DNA of 64,000 nucleotides from the NCBI RefSeq assembly GCF_030409945.1, contig NZ_JAUFQV010000035.1:299920-363919 (forward strand). Direction: 5' to 3'. Every line of letters begins with the position of its first letter. Positions within the stretch are counted from its first letter, which is position 1. Shown here one piece after another: positions 17,147 through 26,002 of this stretch. Origin of the DNA: Vibrio tapetis subsp. quintayensis (GTDB lineage Bacteria > Pseudomonadota > Gammaproteobacteria > Enterobacterales > Vibrionaceae). The notes beneath the pieces are model-generated. The model did no database searches. It was not told where the DNA came from and was given only the letters and a program-made list of their open reading frames with translations. The position numbers and the translations under genes are program-made.

Positions 17147-19225
17147 TTAGTATTCGATATTACGTTTGAAAGGCGGAAGCGAGTCGAGTAAGGACTTTCC
17201 ATAACGTTTCGTGACGATGCGTCTGTCTAATAGCACGACTCTACCAGAATCTCTCTCTTTTCGCAGCAATCGACCGACAGATTGAATCAGTTTCTTACTG
17301 GCGTCTGGCACGGATATCTGCAAGAAAGGATTACCGCCACGACTTTCAATGTATTCAGCATGGGCTTCTTCAACGGGAGACGTTGGTACGGCAAATGGGA
17401 TTTTAGTGATGATCAGGTTCTCCAATAATTCACCGGGTAAATCCAACCCTTCAGAGAAACTGCTGGTGCCAAATAGCACGCTGGTTTTCTGCTGTTTACA
17501 CAACTTGGCGTGCTTACTTAAAATCTCGGTTCTGGATGAGTCTCCTTGCATCTGAAGATTCCATTTTTTTGATTTTCCGGATTGATCCAGCGTTGCGGCC
17601 ACTTGTCTCATTTGCCAATAGGAAGCAAATAGAACCAAGTTGGCTTTGTTTTCGACAATAATGTCAGGCATTTTTTCTGCTAGAACATCACTGAATTCAG
17701 GAGACGACGGCTCACACTTAAGCCGAGGGATATAAAGCTCCGCTTGATTTTGGTAATCAAAGGGTGATGCTAAGGCCAAGAACTGCGTTCCGTCTTCTGG
17801 CTTATCGCTTATACCTGCTTGACGACAAAAATAACTGAATGAATTTAAGGCACGGATAGTTGCAGAAGCCAAAATGGCGCCATTGCAACGGCTCCATAGC
17901 ATTTGGTCTAATTTCCAACCCACCTCTAAAGGTGATACCGAAACCACAAAGTCGCCCTCGCGTTCATCACTGACAGATATCCAGCGAGCGAGCGGGGCGC
18001 CTTTCTCTCGTGTTGGCTCGGCCATTAGGTGCCAGACTTTGGCTAAATTGTCTAGTCGATTAATGAAAAAGCCTGCTTCCGCAAGCGCTGGCTCGGCTAG
18101 CCGAGTGGCCAATTCACCATCTTTAACGCGTTCACTGATCAAGTCAGCAATCTTGCCCATGGCTTGGGATGCTTTAGCGGATATTTTCTTCAGTTCTTTA
18201 GATTCTAACTCTAGCCATTCTGGCAGTTCACCATTTTCAAATCGCAGTGTTTTTTCTTTGAACGCAGAGGGATCAATTTGCTTTGCCAATTGGTTGAGCG
18301 ACGGAATGAGCAGCTGTATTGATTCTTGTAGTTCATTTCTGAAACGAGAGACACGCTTGTCGTCCGCTAAGCTCGCCAGTTTGGCCGAGACTTGAGTGAG
18401 TTTTTCTAACCAACTGGCCGCGCCTTTTAAACTGGCGGCAGCAGAGGAGTGGTCTCGAGCCACACTTGGCAAGTGATGAGCTTCATCAAAGATAAATATG
18501 GTTTGTTCAGGTTCAGGCAAGATGACACCACCGCCTAGATCCGCATCAGCCATCACTAAGCTGTGATTGGCAATGATCACGTCTGATTTATCGAGGTGCG
18601 TACGTGCTTTTTGGAACGGGCAGTTGCGGTGAGTGGGTAAACTGTTATTGCAACTGTGTTTATCACTAACAATAGACAACCAGATAGAATCTGGAATGGT
18701 CGAAGGCCAGCTATCACGTTCACCGTCCCACTTATTCTCATTAAAGGCTTTAAAAAGTCGGGCCAATAGCTCGATGTCTTTTGTGCTTGGCTTCTTGTCG
18801 AACATGGCTAATTGTTCTGAGCCCTGTTGACCGCTTGCGGCTGCCAGTTTTTCTGCGCAGCAGTATCGTTGCCTGCCTTTAGCAATGGTAAATGAAAAAG
18901 GTTTGTCAGAGATGCGTCTATATAGAGGCAGGTCTTTACTAATTAACTGCTCTTGTAGTGCGACAGTGGCCGTTGATATCACCACTTTCTTATTACTGTG
19001 CAAAGCAACGGGAATCGCGCTCATTAAATACGCCATCGATTTACCAATGCCGGTCCCCGCTTCTGCGACCATAATGCGGTTGGTTTTGTGGTATTGACCA
19101 GCCAAAGTGCGAGCGATTTCTGCAACAAGATAATTCTGTGCTCGGCGAGGAACAAAGTTTTCAAGTTGATGCTGAAGGTTCTGATAGCTTTCTCGGATGG
19201 ATTTTTGAATGTTTGGATTAAGCAT
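17147..19225 (-). CDS. dinG: ATP-dependent DNA helicase DinG
   Basis: Superfamily 2, XPD-like 5'-3' helicase with an iron-sulfur cluster that unwinds R-loops, D-loops and forks. Walker A is AEAGTGIGKS, the DEAH box is IFDEAHH, and the cluster cysteines are seen in RYCCAEK, HSCNNS and HRNCPF. Motif VI is IQSVGRLLRKERDSGRVVLLD. The chosen ATG at 19225 (MLNPNIQKSIR) matches the family; the frame extends upstream for 12 unlikely codons. The product has 692 residues. In E. coli dinG is SOS-induced, but I see no clear LexA box (CTGT-N8-ACAG) upstream. Confidence 0.94.
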   Translation of the reverse strand: MLNPNIQKSIRESYQNLQHQLENFVPRRAQNYLVAEIARTLAGQYHKTNRIMVAEAGTGIGKSMAYLMSAIPVALHSNKKVVISTATVALQEQLISKDLPLYRRISDKPFSFTIAKGRQRYCCAEKLAAASGQQGSEQLAMFDKKPSTKDIELLARLFKAFNENKWDGERDSWPSTIPDSIWLSIVSDKHSCNNSLPTHRNCPFQKARTHLDKSDVIIANHSLVMADADLGGGVILPEPEQTIFIFDEAHHLPSVARDHSSAAASLKGAASWLEKLTQVSAKLASLADDKRVSRFRNELQESIQLLIPSLNQLAKQIDPSAFKEKTLRFENGELPEWLELESKELKKISAKASQAMGKIADLISERVKDGELATRLAEPALAEAGFFINRLDNLAKVWHLMAEPTREKGAPLARWISVSDEREGDFVVSVSPLEVGWKLDQMLWSRCNGAILASATIRALNSFSYFCRQAGISDKPEDGTQFLALASPFDYQNQAELYIPRLKCEPSSPEFSDVLAEKMPDIIVENKANLVLFASYWQMRQVAATLDQSGKSKKWNLQMQGDSSRTEILSKHAKLCKQQKTSVLFGTSSFSEGLDLPGELLENLIITKIPFAVPTSPVEEAHAEYIESRGGNPFLQISVPDASKKLIQSVGRLLRKERDSGRVVLLDRRIVTKRYGKSLLDSLPPFKRNIEY

Positions 19226-19738
19226 TTTTGGTCTCTGTATTGAACGTCGATAGTGTACCACATTCCCAAAAAAGCACCGATAAACGGCTATTTACTTATT
19301 TTATTAGGCAAATATAGATCTCAATCACAAAAAAAAACTGAACCTTACGGGAGCTGTTTTGTAGTGAACTGTTGACGGGAGATTAGTGTTGTATTTTGCT
19401 TTCTATGTGGTTGTTTATTCTTTTTAATTTGTTTGTAATCGATATTATTAAATTTTTATCCTGAAAAAATAAAAACTACAGGTGTTGTTTTTTTTAATGT
19501 TTTTGATGTGATTTTGCTCTAAATTTTATTTGTATCACTGTAAGTTATTGATTTTTAATGGTTGATGTTTTTTTATTTTGTTTTTTTTAGCCATTTGACA
19601 GTGGGGGGAATATTTTGCAATCTAGACCTCGAGATTTTTAGGAGCGGTTTGATTGGTTTTATAGTCGAATTGACTCCAAACAAAACAAAAAGGGAACCGA
19701 AACGGAATTCCCATTCTAAGAAAAGGCAGTGGATTATT
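19226..19738. other. Long T-rich promoter and leader region of the porin gene
   Basis: About 510 bases between divergent dinG and the porin ATG. The centre (19380-19600) is strongly AT-rich with several runs of seven to nine T on the + strand, the type of DNA that is bent and bound by H-NS. A TTGACA hexamer lies at 19595-19600, but no good -10 sits at the right distance. The last 100 bases form a transcribed leader ending with AAAAGG. No gene is convincing; the frame that runs in from 19562 lacks coding character. Confidence 0.5.
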
Positions 19739-20704
19739 ATGAAAAAGACTCTAGTAGCTCTAGCAGTTATGGTTGCAGCTGGTTCTGCAAACGCAGCTAT
19801 CGAACTTTACAACAAAGATGGCGTAACTGTTAACATGAAGGGCGACGTAGAAGTACGTTATAAGAAAGCAAATGTAAAAGATGCTGATCTAAAGCAGGAA
19901 ATCGATGATGCTGATTTCGGTTTTGATACTCGTTACGCAATGGATGATACCACTCAAGTAGGTTTCTATTGGGAGTTCTCTGGTGTTGATAAAGATCAAG
20001 CTGCTAAATTCGCTGGTGTTAAAAATGTCTATGTTGGTTTCTACAACGACCAGTTCGGCTCTCTAAAAATTGGTAAGTTAGATACTGTACTTGATGATTC
20101 AGGTGTTGGTTCAGATTACCTATTCGGTGTTACTTCTTTTGTTAACGATGCTGACTTCAGCGCTGATGAAGCAATTCGTTACGACTTAGATAAGGGTAAT
20201 TTCTACGGTGCATTTGCTATTGCTCAAGATAAGCAAGACGCAGACAAACTAGGTAAAGATGGTAGCTACATGGACCTTAAATTAGGTTACCGTGTTGCAG
20301 ACTTCGATTTTACTGGTTTCTACGGTCAAGCTAAGTTTGAAAAAGCATCTGGTACTATCGCGAAAGGCGATAAAGAAGCACTAATGGCATTAGAAGCTGT
20401 TTACAAAGGCTTAGAAAACACCACTTTAGAACTAGGTTACTACTCAGTTAAGAACTCTCCAAACACAGGTTCTGATACAACTGATAGCAGCATTGCAGCA
20501 GGAGCTGATTACACAATGAATGCTTGGAAATTTGCTACAGGCTTCAGCGTAACTTCTCCTGACTCTGGTGATAAAGTTAATGCATGGTTCCTAAACGCAG
20601 GTTACGCAATTGCACCATCTACTACTGCATACGTAGAAGTTGGTGATAACAATAAAGATAACCACGAGCTAGGTTACGGCGTTGGTATCAAAGCATCTTT
20701 CTAA
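19739..20704 (+). CDS. General porin of the Vibrio OmpU/OmpL type (Porin_4)
   Basis: Outer-membrane beta-barrel porin. The 321-residue precursor has a classic signal peptide (MKKTLVALAVMVAAGSANA) and mature start AIELYNKDGVTVNMKGDVEVRY. Alternating strands with aromatic girdles, acidic loops and a C-terminal phenylalanine (GVGIKASF) fit a 16-strand trimeric porin. The codon use is markedly skewed to preferred codons, as expected for a highly expressed gene. It stands alone behind a long AT-rich leader and ahead of a terminator. It resembles OmpU-class proteins but the paralogue cannot be fixed from sequence alone. Confidence 0.88.
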   Translation: MKKTLVALAVMVAAGSANAAIELYNKDGVTVNMKGDVEVRYKKANVKDADLKQEIDDADFGFDTRYAMDDTTQVGFYWEFSGVDKDQAAKFAGVKNVYVGFYNDQFGSLKIGKLDTVLDDSGVGSDYLFGVTSFVNDADFSADEAIRYDLDKGNFYGAFAIAQDKQDADKLGKDGSYMDLKLGYRVADFDFTGFYGQAKFEKASGTIAKGDKEALMALEAVYKGLENTTLELGYYSVKNSPNTGSDTTDSSIAAGADYTMNAWKFATGFSVTSPDSGDKVNAWFLNAGYAIAPSTTAYVEVGDNNKDNHELGYGVGIKASF

Positions 20705-20729
20705 TCTCTGATTAGTTAACAGCTTATAT

Positions 20730-20757
20730 AAAAGCCACCTCAGGGTGGCTTTTTAGT
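20730..20757 (+). terminator. Terminator after the porin gene
   Basis: Stem AAAGCCACC / GGTGGCTTT with short loop TCAG, followed by a T run; a compact, strong intrinsic terminator. Confidence 0.85.
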
Positions 20758-20879
20758 TTTTATAGTTAGGTAAAATCTATATATTAACTAGTAATCTCAT
20801 TGCTCTAGTCGGCTCTGGTTTAGTATCGGCGGAAGTGATTTAATAGGTCTAGTTTTAATACATCATTTGGAGAGTATGT

Positions 20880-21551
20880 ATGTGTACCAATAAATTATTT
20901 TTATCAGCAACGGTAGCATTAAGTGTTTTTTGGGCTTCGACCGCGCTTGCTTCAGAGGTTATTCCTACGAAAGGTGTCAGTGTATTGATGGTTAATGGTG
21001 CTGAAGCAAACAGTAAAATGAAACCAAGTAATCTAAAGCACGGTCAGAATCAGATTGTAGTTGAAATGGATAAAAATATCGGAAAGGGGAGTTCGAACGG
21101 TCAGTTTACTTCCGCCCCTTTTGTCATTACGTTTGAAGCGGGTTCGGATGATATAAAAATTAACCACCCTAAAGTACACAGCATTCAGCACGCTGAGCAG
21201 GTATTTAAAAATGAGCCTAAATGGCGTCTAACTTCAGCTGGGAAATCAATTGATTACAAGAGTGATGAATTGAAAGGTAAAAAAGGCTTCTTGCCATACT
21301 CTGATATGGATGAATTGGTGAAAGAATACAACCAACAAAACGGCATTTATGTTGGCCCAGCAGCCATAACGGTTGCTGCAGCGAGTCAAGTTGAGCCTGC
21401 TGTTAAGAGTGCTAGAGCGACACCTAAAAAACAAAAAACAACACAAGCTGCGGCTCACCCACAAGCCTTAGAGCAAATGCAAGCTTGGTATTTAAAAGCG
21501 TCTAAGCAAGATCGCAAAGAGTTCCGTAAATGGATGATCGATCAAGAGTGA
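20880..21551 (+). CDS. DUF2057 / CsgI (YccT)-like exported protein
   Basis: A 223-residue protein with a signal peptide (about 1-24, ending TALASE). The mature part matches the DUF2057 family (PTKGVSVLMVNG, LKHGQNQIVVEMDKNI, FVITFEA). The E. coli member YccT/CsgI is periplasmic and slows curli assembly; whether that role holds in Vibrio, where curli are usually absent, is open. The C-terminal 60 residues carry a Lys/Gln/Ala-rich linker and a short helical tail (QMQAWYLKASKQDRKEFRKWM). A TTGGAGAG ribosome site precedes ATG 20880. It is monocistronic with its own terminator. Confidence 0.8.
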   Translation: MCTNKLFLSATVALSVFWASTALASEVIPTKGVSVLMVNGAEANSKMKPSNLKHGQNQIVVEMDKNIGKGSSNGQFTSAPFVITFEAGSDDIKINHPKVHSIQHAEQVFKNEPKWRLTSAGKSIDYKSDELKGKKGFLPYSDMDELVKEYNQQNGIYVGPAAITVAAASQVEPAVKSARATPKKQKTTQAAAHPQALEQMQAWYLKASKQDRKEFRKWMIDQE

Positions 21552-21574
21552 TAAAATAGAACCAGTTGAACTTT

Positions 21575-21615
21575 AAAAGCGAGCTCCTATGATATTAGGA
21601 TCTCGCTTTTACTTT
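21575..21615 (+). terminator. Terminator after the DUF2057 gene
   Basis: Long stem AAAAGCGAG / CTCGCTTTT extended inward by TCCTA / TAGGA across one mismatch, then ACTTTTAT. Confidence 0.72.
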
Positions 21616-21676
21616 TATAGTGATAAGCGACCAAGTTTCTAGTAGGAAGCTAGTGCAGTTTAAAGCCCTTTAATTA

Positions 21677-21704
21677 TTTTCACTTCGCAAACGTTTGCTA
21701 TAGT
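21677..21704 (+). promoter_or_regulatory. gsk promoter with embedded PurR operator
   Basis: A perfect 12-bp palindrome GCAAACGTTTGC at 21687-21698 matches the PurR consensus ACGCAAACGTTTGCNT at its core. It fills the spacer between a weak -35 (TTTTCA, 21677-21682) and a -10 TATAGT (21699-21704). This layout would block RNA polymerase when PurR with guanine or hypoxanthine binds. The start codon of gsk is about 75 bp downstream. Motif is seen; regulation is inferred. Confidence 0.78.
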
Positions 21705-21780
21705 TATCCTTATTGATGCCAATAAATTGGCAAGCTACAATCTCGAACCCGAATTGTCCCTCATATAAGACTGTGTAAAT

Positions 21781-23085
21781 ATGAAATTCCCTGGCCAACG
21801 TAAATCGAAACATTATTTTCCAGTTCACGCTCGTGATCCACTGGTAAGCCAAGCGCAAGTCAGTAAAAAAATGTCGCGCATCCATGTTGTTGGTATCGAT
21901 CAGACTTTGGTGGATATTGAAGCAAAAGTATCGGATGAGTTCATTGAAAAATTTGGTTTGAGCAAGGGACATTCGCTCGTGATAGATGACCAAACCGCAG
22001 AGCAGTTGTATTGCGAACTAAAATCTCAGGGATTGGTGACCAATGAATACGCTGGCGGAACCATCGGTAACACACTGCATAACTACTCAGTATTAGCCGA
22101 CGACAAGTCTATTTTGCTTGGCGTAATGAGCCAAGATATACAGATAGGCAGTTACGGTTACCGTTACCTATGTAATACATCAAGCCGTATGGATCTTAAC
22201 CACTTACAAGGGGTTGATGGTGCCATTGGACGCTGTTTCGCCTTGATCAGTGAGGATGGAGAACGTACCTTTGCAATTAGCGAAGGTCAAATGAACCAAC
22301 TTCAACCGGAAAGCATTCCAGAGTCAGTATTTAAAAATGCGTCCGCGCTTGTTTTGACTGCTTATTTGGTTCGTTGTAAGCCTGGCGACCCAATGCCAGA
22401 AGCGACGATGAAAGCGATAGAGTACGCTAAGCAATATGACGTACCTGTGGTACTAACCTTAGGGACTAAATACGTCATTCAAGACGACCCTGAATACTGG
22501 CAAGCATTTTTACGTGATCATGTTTCTGTTGTTGCGATGAACGAAGATGAAGCTGAAGCGCTTACCGGAGAAAGTGATCCATTGTTGGCGTCAGACAAAG
22601 CGTTAGAGTGGGTTGACCTGGTTCTTTGTACCGCAGGCCCTGTTGGCCTATACATGGCCGGTTATACAGAAGAGAGCATGAAGCGCCAAACAAGTTTACC
22701 TTTATTGCCTGGTGCTATCGCTGAATTTAACCAGTACGAATTCAGCCGCCCTGTTAAAAAAGAATGCAGCGAAAATCCAGTCAAAGTGTATTCTCACATC
22801 GCACCTTATATGGGCGGGCCTGAGAAGATTAAAAATACCAATGGCGCGGGTGATGCTGCACTATCTGCATTACTGCACGATATGTCAGCTAATCGTTATC
22901 ACAAAAATAATGTACCAAATTCAAGCAAGCATCAAATTCCATTTTTGACTTATTCTTCATTTTCACAAGTTTGTAAATATTCGAATCGCGCGAGCTATGA
23001 GGTACTTGTTCAGCACTCACCAAGACTTTCTCGTGGGTTGCCAGAACGGGAAGATAGTTTGGAAGAAGCGTATTGGGAAAGATAA
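21781..23085 (+). CDS. gsk: Inosine-guanosine kinase
   Basis: PfkB/ribokinase-family enzyme that phosphorylates inosine and guanosine with ATP for purine salvage. The 434-residue length is the same as the E. coli enzyme, and long blocks are nearly identical (VVGIDQTLVDIEAKV, GGTIGNTLHNYSVLADD, MNEDEAEALTGESDPLLASD). The catalytic signature is NTNGAGDAALSALLHD, with Asp as the base. The ATG at 21781 starts the conserved MKFPGQRKSKHYFP. Upstream lies a PurR palindrome. It is convergent with hns. Confidence 0.97.
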   Translation: MKFPGQRKSKHYFPVHARDPLVSQAQVSKKMSRIHVVGIDQTLVDIEAKVSDEFIEKFGLSKGHSLVIDDQTAEQLYCELKSQGLVTNEYAGGTIGNTLHNYSVLADDKSILLGVMSQDIQIGSYGYRYLCNTSSRMDLNHLQGVDGAIGRCFALISEDGERTFAISEGQMNQLQPESIPESVFKNASALVLTAYLVRCKPGDPMPEATMKAIEYAKQYDVPVVLTLGTKYVIQDDPEYWQAFLRDHVSVVAMNEDEAEALTGESDPLLASDKALEWVDLVLCTAGPVGLYMAGYTEESMKRQTSLPLLPGAIAEFNQYEFSRPVKKECSENPVKVYSHIAPYMGGPEKIKNTNGAGDAALSALLHDMSANRYHKNNVPNSSKHQIPFLTYSSFSQVCKYSNRASYEVLVQHSPRLSRGLPEREDSLEEAYWER

Positions 23086-23126
23086 ATTCAATTAGGGGCT
23101 ATTGATAATAACGCCTTTGTTGAAAC

Positions 23127-23157
23127 AAAAAAAAGAGCGCATTAGGCGCTCTTTTTC
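23127..23157. terminator. Shared terminator of gsk and hns
   Basis: Stem AAAAGAGCGC / GCGCTCTTTT with a five-base loop and A/T runs on both sides, fitting both convergent transcripts. Confidence 0.87.
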
Positions 23158-23172
23158 TATCAAATTTGATTC

Positions 23173-23580
23173 TTAAAGAAGGAAGTCTTCTAAAGAGCGA
23201 CCCGCATCCAGTTGCTCTTGAATAGCAGAAGGAGTACGACCTTGACCAGTCCAGGTTTTCTCTTCGCCATTTAATTCATATTTGTATTTCGCAGGGCGAG
23301 GTTCACGCTTCTTTTTCGTTTTAACTTTGCTTTCATTGCCAGACATAGCAGCAATTAAGTCTTCAATAGCGATACCATCTTTGCTTATCATATCGGCATA
23401 TTCAGCCAGTTTAGCATTACGTTCAGCTTGAGCTGCACGTTCTTCTTCTTCACTGCTGCGACGCTCATCAACAACAATAGTAAGTTTTTCTAGTGCTTCT
23501 TCTAAGCTTTCAAGTGGTAATTCACGAGCAAAAGCGCGAAGGCTACGGATATTAAGTAAAGTCTTAGCAAGATCTGACAT
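23173..23580 (-). CDS. hns: H-NS family nucleoid protein (VicH type)
   Basis: Histone-like silencer of AT-rich DNA. The 135-residue protein has an N-terminal dimerisation coiled coil (about 1-65, ending ERRSSEEEERAAQAERNAKL), a Lys/Arg linker (TKKKREPRP, about 86-96) and the C-terminal DNA-binding domain with the core TWTGQGRTPSAIQ. These match Vibrio H-NS/VicH. It is transcribed leftward toward gsk. The 600-bp AT-rich region upstream is shared with the riboswitch-led transporter, and autoregulation by H-NS is plausible. Confidence 0.95.
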   Translation of the reverse strand: MSDLAKTLLNIRSLRAFARELPLESLEEALEKLTIVVDERRSSEEEERAAQAERNAKLAEYADMISKDGIAIEDLIAAMSGNESKVKTKKKREPRPAKYKYELNGEEKTWTGQGRTPSAIQEQLDAGRSLEDFLL

Positions 23581-23900
23581 GGTTATTCCTATCTGAATAA
23601 TTACGATAACGGCTTAATAATAACAGCGTATAAAAAGAATTCAATATATATGGTTGTAATTGTTCTTTACTGCCAAGTAATAAAATATAATTAAGTGTAA
23701 ATATAAATTCTCTTTTTCAAGCCAAGATAAAAAACGCGTCAATAGAACTGGTTTTTTTTACTAATAGTGCAATAGGTTTCAGTCTATGAGTTGGTATCAT
23801 GGTAAAAAAGTGAAGTTTTATGTTGCAAATTTGGTCTCATTCCGTAGAATCGCGCTTACCTGATTTGGGCTTTTTGTTTTTCGTAAACAAACATGTTCAA
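23581..23900. other. AT-rich intergenic region upstream of hns and of the lysine riboswitch
   Basis: About 320 bases without a gene. It contains divergent promoter DNA for hns (leftward) and the transporter leader (rightward). It is rich in A and T runs. I see no single promoter good enough to mark. Confidence 0.45.
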
Positions 23901-24076
23901 GGTAGAGGCGCAAGAACCATCAGTATATGTTTTTAGGGTGATACCAGTAAGAAGCATAAAAAGGGGTTGTTGCCGAAGTGGAGTCAGTAATATCAAAGCT
24001 CTCCGCTGGGGTTATCTTCGAATAGGGATAACACTGCCATAGTCTATATTGTTGTTAAACTATGGAGCGCTACTGT
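23901..24076 (+). promoter_or_regulatory. Lysine riboswitch (L box) aptamer
   Basis: The conserved core of the lysine aptamer is recognisable in order: TAGAGGCGCAA at 23903-23913, AGTAT at about 23932, AAAAGGGG then TTGCCGAAG at 23959-23978, GCTGGGG near 24005, and ACTGCCATAG paired across a loop with CTATGGAGCGCTACTG at 24060-24075. P1 can form from GTAG (23902-23905) and CTAC (24070-24073). These elements line up with the B. subtilis and E. coli lysC leaders. It lies upstream of an NhaC-family transporter, a known L-box target class in Vibrio and Shewanella. Confidence 0.88.
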
Positions 24077-24173
24077 AGGGCATAGGTGAAGCATCGCTTT
24101 CCTTTCGCTTGTTCAACAATAATACCCGCTACTGGGTTATCTGCAGTAGATCTCTAACCAAACATTGGTTTTT
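24070..24173 (+). promoter_or_regulatory. Putative expression platform of the lysine riboswitch
   Basis: CTACTG occurs twice (24070-24075, the 3' P1 strand, and 24129-24134), and both can pair with a single CAGTAG at 24144-24149. Formation of P1 with lysine would leave CAGTAG free to close the hairpin with the second CTACTG. A further small hairpin AACCAA / TTGGTT (24156-24170) followed by TTT sits just before the ribosome site. The switch mechanism, termination or translation, is not settled by sequence. Confidence 0.5.
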
Positions 24174-24180
24174 GAAGATC

Positions 24181-25776
24181 ATGAATTTAATCGATTTTAC
24201 ATCCTCCTCATTGTCACTTTTACCACCGCTTGTTGCGCTGGGTTTGGCAATAGTTACAAGACGCGTACTCATTTCTCTTGGAGTAGGCATACTTCTAGGT
24301 TCTATCCTCCTTAATGATATGTCCTTTTCGAATACTGCTAGCTATATAGCGGATACCGTATCGGGCCTAGTTATATCTGATGGTAGTATTAATAGTTGGA
24401 ATATGAGTATCGTTGCATTTTTATTATTGCTCGGTATGACGACTGCTTTACTGACCCTTTCTGGAGGCACTCGTGCTTTTGCAGAGTGGGCACAAAAACG
24501 AGTCAAAAGTAAACGTGGAGCTAAGTTACTGGCTGCATTTTTAGGTGTTTTTATATTTGTTGATGATTATTTTAATAGTTTAGCTGTTGGCGCTATTTCA
24601 AGACCCGTCACTGACCGCTTCTATGTGTCCCGTTCAAAATTGGCGTATATTTTAGATTCAACGGCTGCTCCAATGTGTGTATTAATGCCAGCTTCTAGCT
24701 GGGGTGCATATATTATGACGATCATCGGAGGTATCTTAATAACACACGGTATGACGGATTATTCGGCGTTGGGTGCTTACTTACGTTTAATACCAATGAA
24801 CTTTTACGCGGTTTTCGCTTTATTAATGGTGTTTGCTGTTTCGTGGTTCCAACTTGATGTTGGTGCGATGCGTAAAAAAGAAATTGAAGCGTCGCAGGGC
24901 CACGGTTTTAGCGGAAAAAATGATAGCCAAGAAGCTCACGATTTAAATGAAGAGCTGGATATCGAAGAAAGTGATAAAGGTCGTGTTTTAGATTTAGTGC
25001 TGCCTATTGTTGCATTAATCGTCGCGACGATTTCTTCGATGATATTTACAGGCGGTCAAGCACTCGCATCGGATGGTATTGCATTTAATTTATTGGGTGC
25101 GTTTGAAAATACCGACGTGGGTAAATCTCTTTGTTACGGTGGTGTGGTCGGTTTTGCGTTTGCTCTATTTACTGTGCTTCGCCAAAAACTGCCAGCAATT
25201 GAAATTGCAAGAACGATGTGGATTGGTGCTCGTTCTATGTTTGGCGCAATTCTGATTCTATTCTTCGCCTGGACCATCGGTTCTGTTATCGGAGATATGA
25301 AGACAGGCGCTTACTTGTCATCTCAAGTACAAGGTAATATTGGCCCACATTGGTTGCCGGTTATTTTGTTCCTTTTGGCTGGACTTATGGCGTTTTCTAC
25401 CGGAACGTCTTGGGGCACATTTGGAATCATGCTACCTATTGCCGGTGATATGGCTGGCGCGACAGATTTAGCTCTTATGCTGCCTATGTTGGGTGCCGTG
25501 CTTGCGGGTTCTGTTTTTGGTGATCACTGTTCACCAATCTCTGATACTACGATCTTGTCTTCGACAGGGGCTCGCTGTAATCATATCGACCACGTTGCCA
25601 CTCAGCTACCTTATGCTATTTCAGTGGCACTGGTTTCTTGTGTTGGCTTCATTGTGTTGGGAATGACAACGTCCGTTGCGTTATCGTTTTCTGCGGCAAG
25701 CATCACCTTTGTGATTGTATGTTTTATCTTGTCTATTCTTGCTAAGTCTAAAGCGAGTAAAGAAGCTGCAATCTAA
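24181..25776 (+). CDS. NhaC-family transporter, probable lysine transporter
   Basis: A 531-residue inner-membrane protein with about 11-12 hydrophobic helices, a hydrophilic acidic loop around residues 235-275 (EASQGHGF to EELDIEESDKG) and NhaC-family motifs VDDYFNSLAVGAISRPVTDR and SVFGDHCSPISDTTILSSTGA. Family members exchange Na+ and H+ or carry amino acids and dicarboxylates. The lysine riboswitch just upstream points to lysine uptake (the LysW group in comparative genomics). The chosen ATG 24181 begins just before the first helix; the frame upstream runs through riboswitch leader. The Shine-Dalgarno (GAAG) is weak, in line with regulated translation. Confidence 0.88.
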   Translation: MNLIDFTSSSLSLLPPLVALGLAIVTRRVLISLGVGILLGSILLNDMSFSNTASYIADTVSGLVISDGSINSWNMSIVAFLLLLGMTTALLTLSGGTRAFAEWAQKRVKSKRGAKLLAAFLGVFIFVDDYFNSLAVGAISRPVTDRFYVSRSKLAYILDSTAAPMCVLMPASSWGAYIMTIIGGILITHGMTDYSALGAYLRLIPMNFYAVFALLMVFAVSWFQLDVGAMRKKEIEASQGHGFSGKNDSQEAHDLNEELDIEESDKGRVLDLVLPIVALIVATISSMIFTGGQALASDGIAFNLLGAFENTDVGKSLCYGGVVGFAFALFTVLRQKLPAIEIARTMWIGARSMFGAILILFFAWTIGSVIGDMKTGAYLSSQVQGNIGPHWLPVILFLLAGLMAFSTGTSWGTFGIMLPIAGDMAGATDLALMLPMLGAVLAGSVFGDHCSPISDTTILSSTGARCNHIDHVATQLPYAISVALVSCVGFIVLGMTTSVALSFSAASITFVIVCFILSILAKSKASKEAAI

Positions 25777-25934
25777 CGCATTTGACGTGCTAGTTACCTG
25801 CGAGTGCTAGTGGTTCAATGTTTCGAGAAAGGAGAAGACCATGTCTTTTCCTTTTTTTTTTGTTTTTTTTAATTTGGGGTTGCAAAAGTGCAGTGGCTTC
25901 GATAGTGTGAAGTTAACACATGGAGATACTAATT

Positions 25935-25982
25935 ATGCGTAAACAAGCAATGAACATTCATCATCGCCATCATCCTGACTAA
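25935..25982 (+). CDS. hisL: his operon leader peptide
   Basis: A 15-residue peptide MRKQAMNIHHRHHPD, encoded after GGAG. Four histidine codons in five positions (HHRHH) make ribosome movement sensitive to charged tRNA-His. The sequence ends HPD, as in the enterobacterial leader, although the His run is broken by Arg. A possible promoter is TTGCAA (25880-25885), 17 bp, TAGTGT (25903-25908). The gene is followed by the hairpins of the attenuator. Confidence 0.9.
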   Translation: MRKQAMNIHHRHHPD

Positions 25983-26002
25983 GTCTTTCGGGAGGTTTAC
26001 GT

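Noticed and set aside
19226..19300. LexA (SOS) box upstream of dinG
   Set aside because: The CTGT at the right place is not followed by ACAG at the needed distance; no acceptable match was seen.
19595..19623. Sigma-70 promoter for the porin from the perfect TTGACA
   Set aside because: The hexamer at a 17-bp distance (CAATCT) matches the -10 consensus poorly, so the promoter position is left open.
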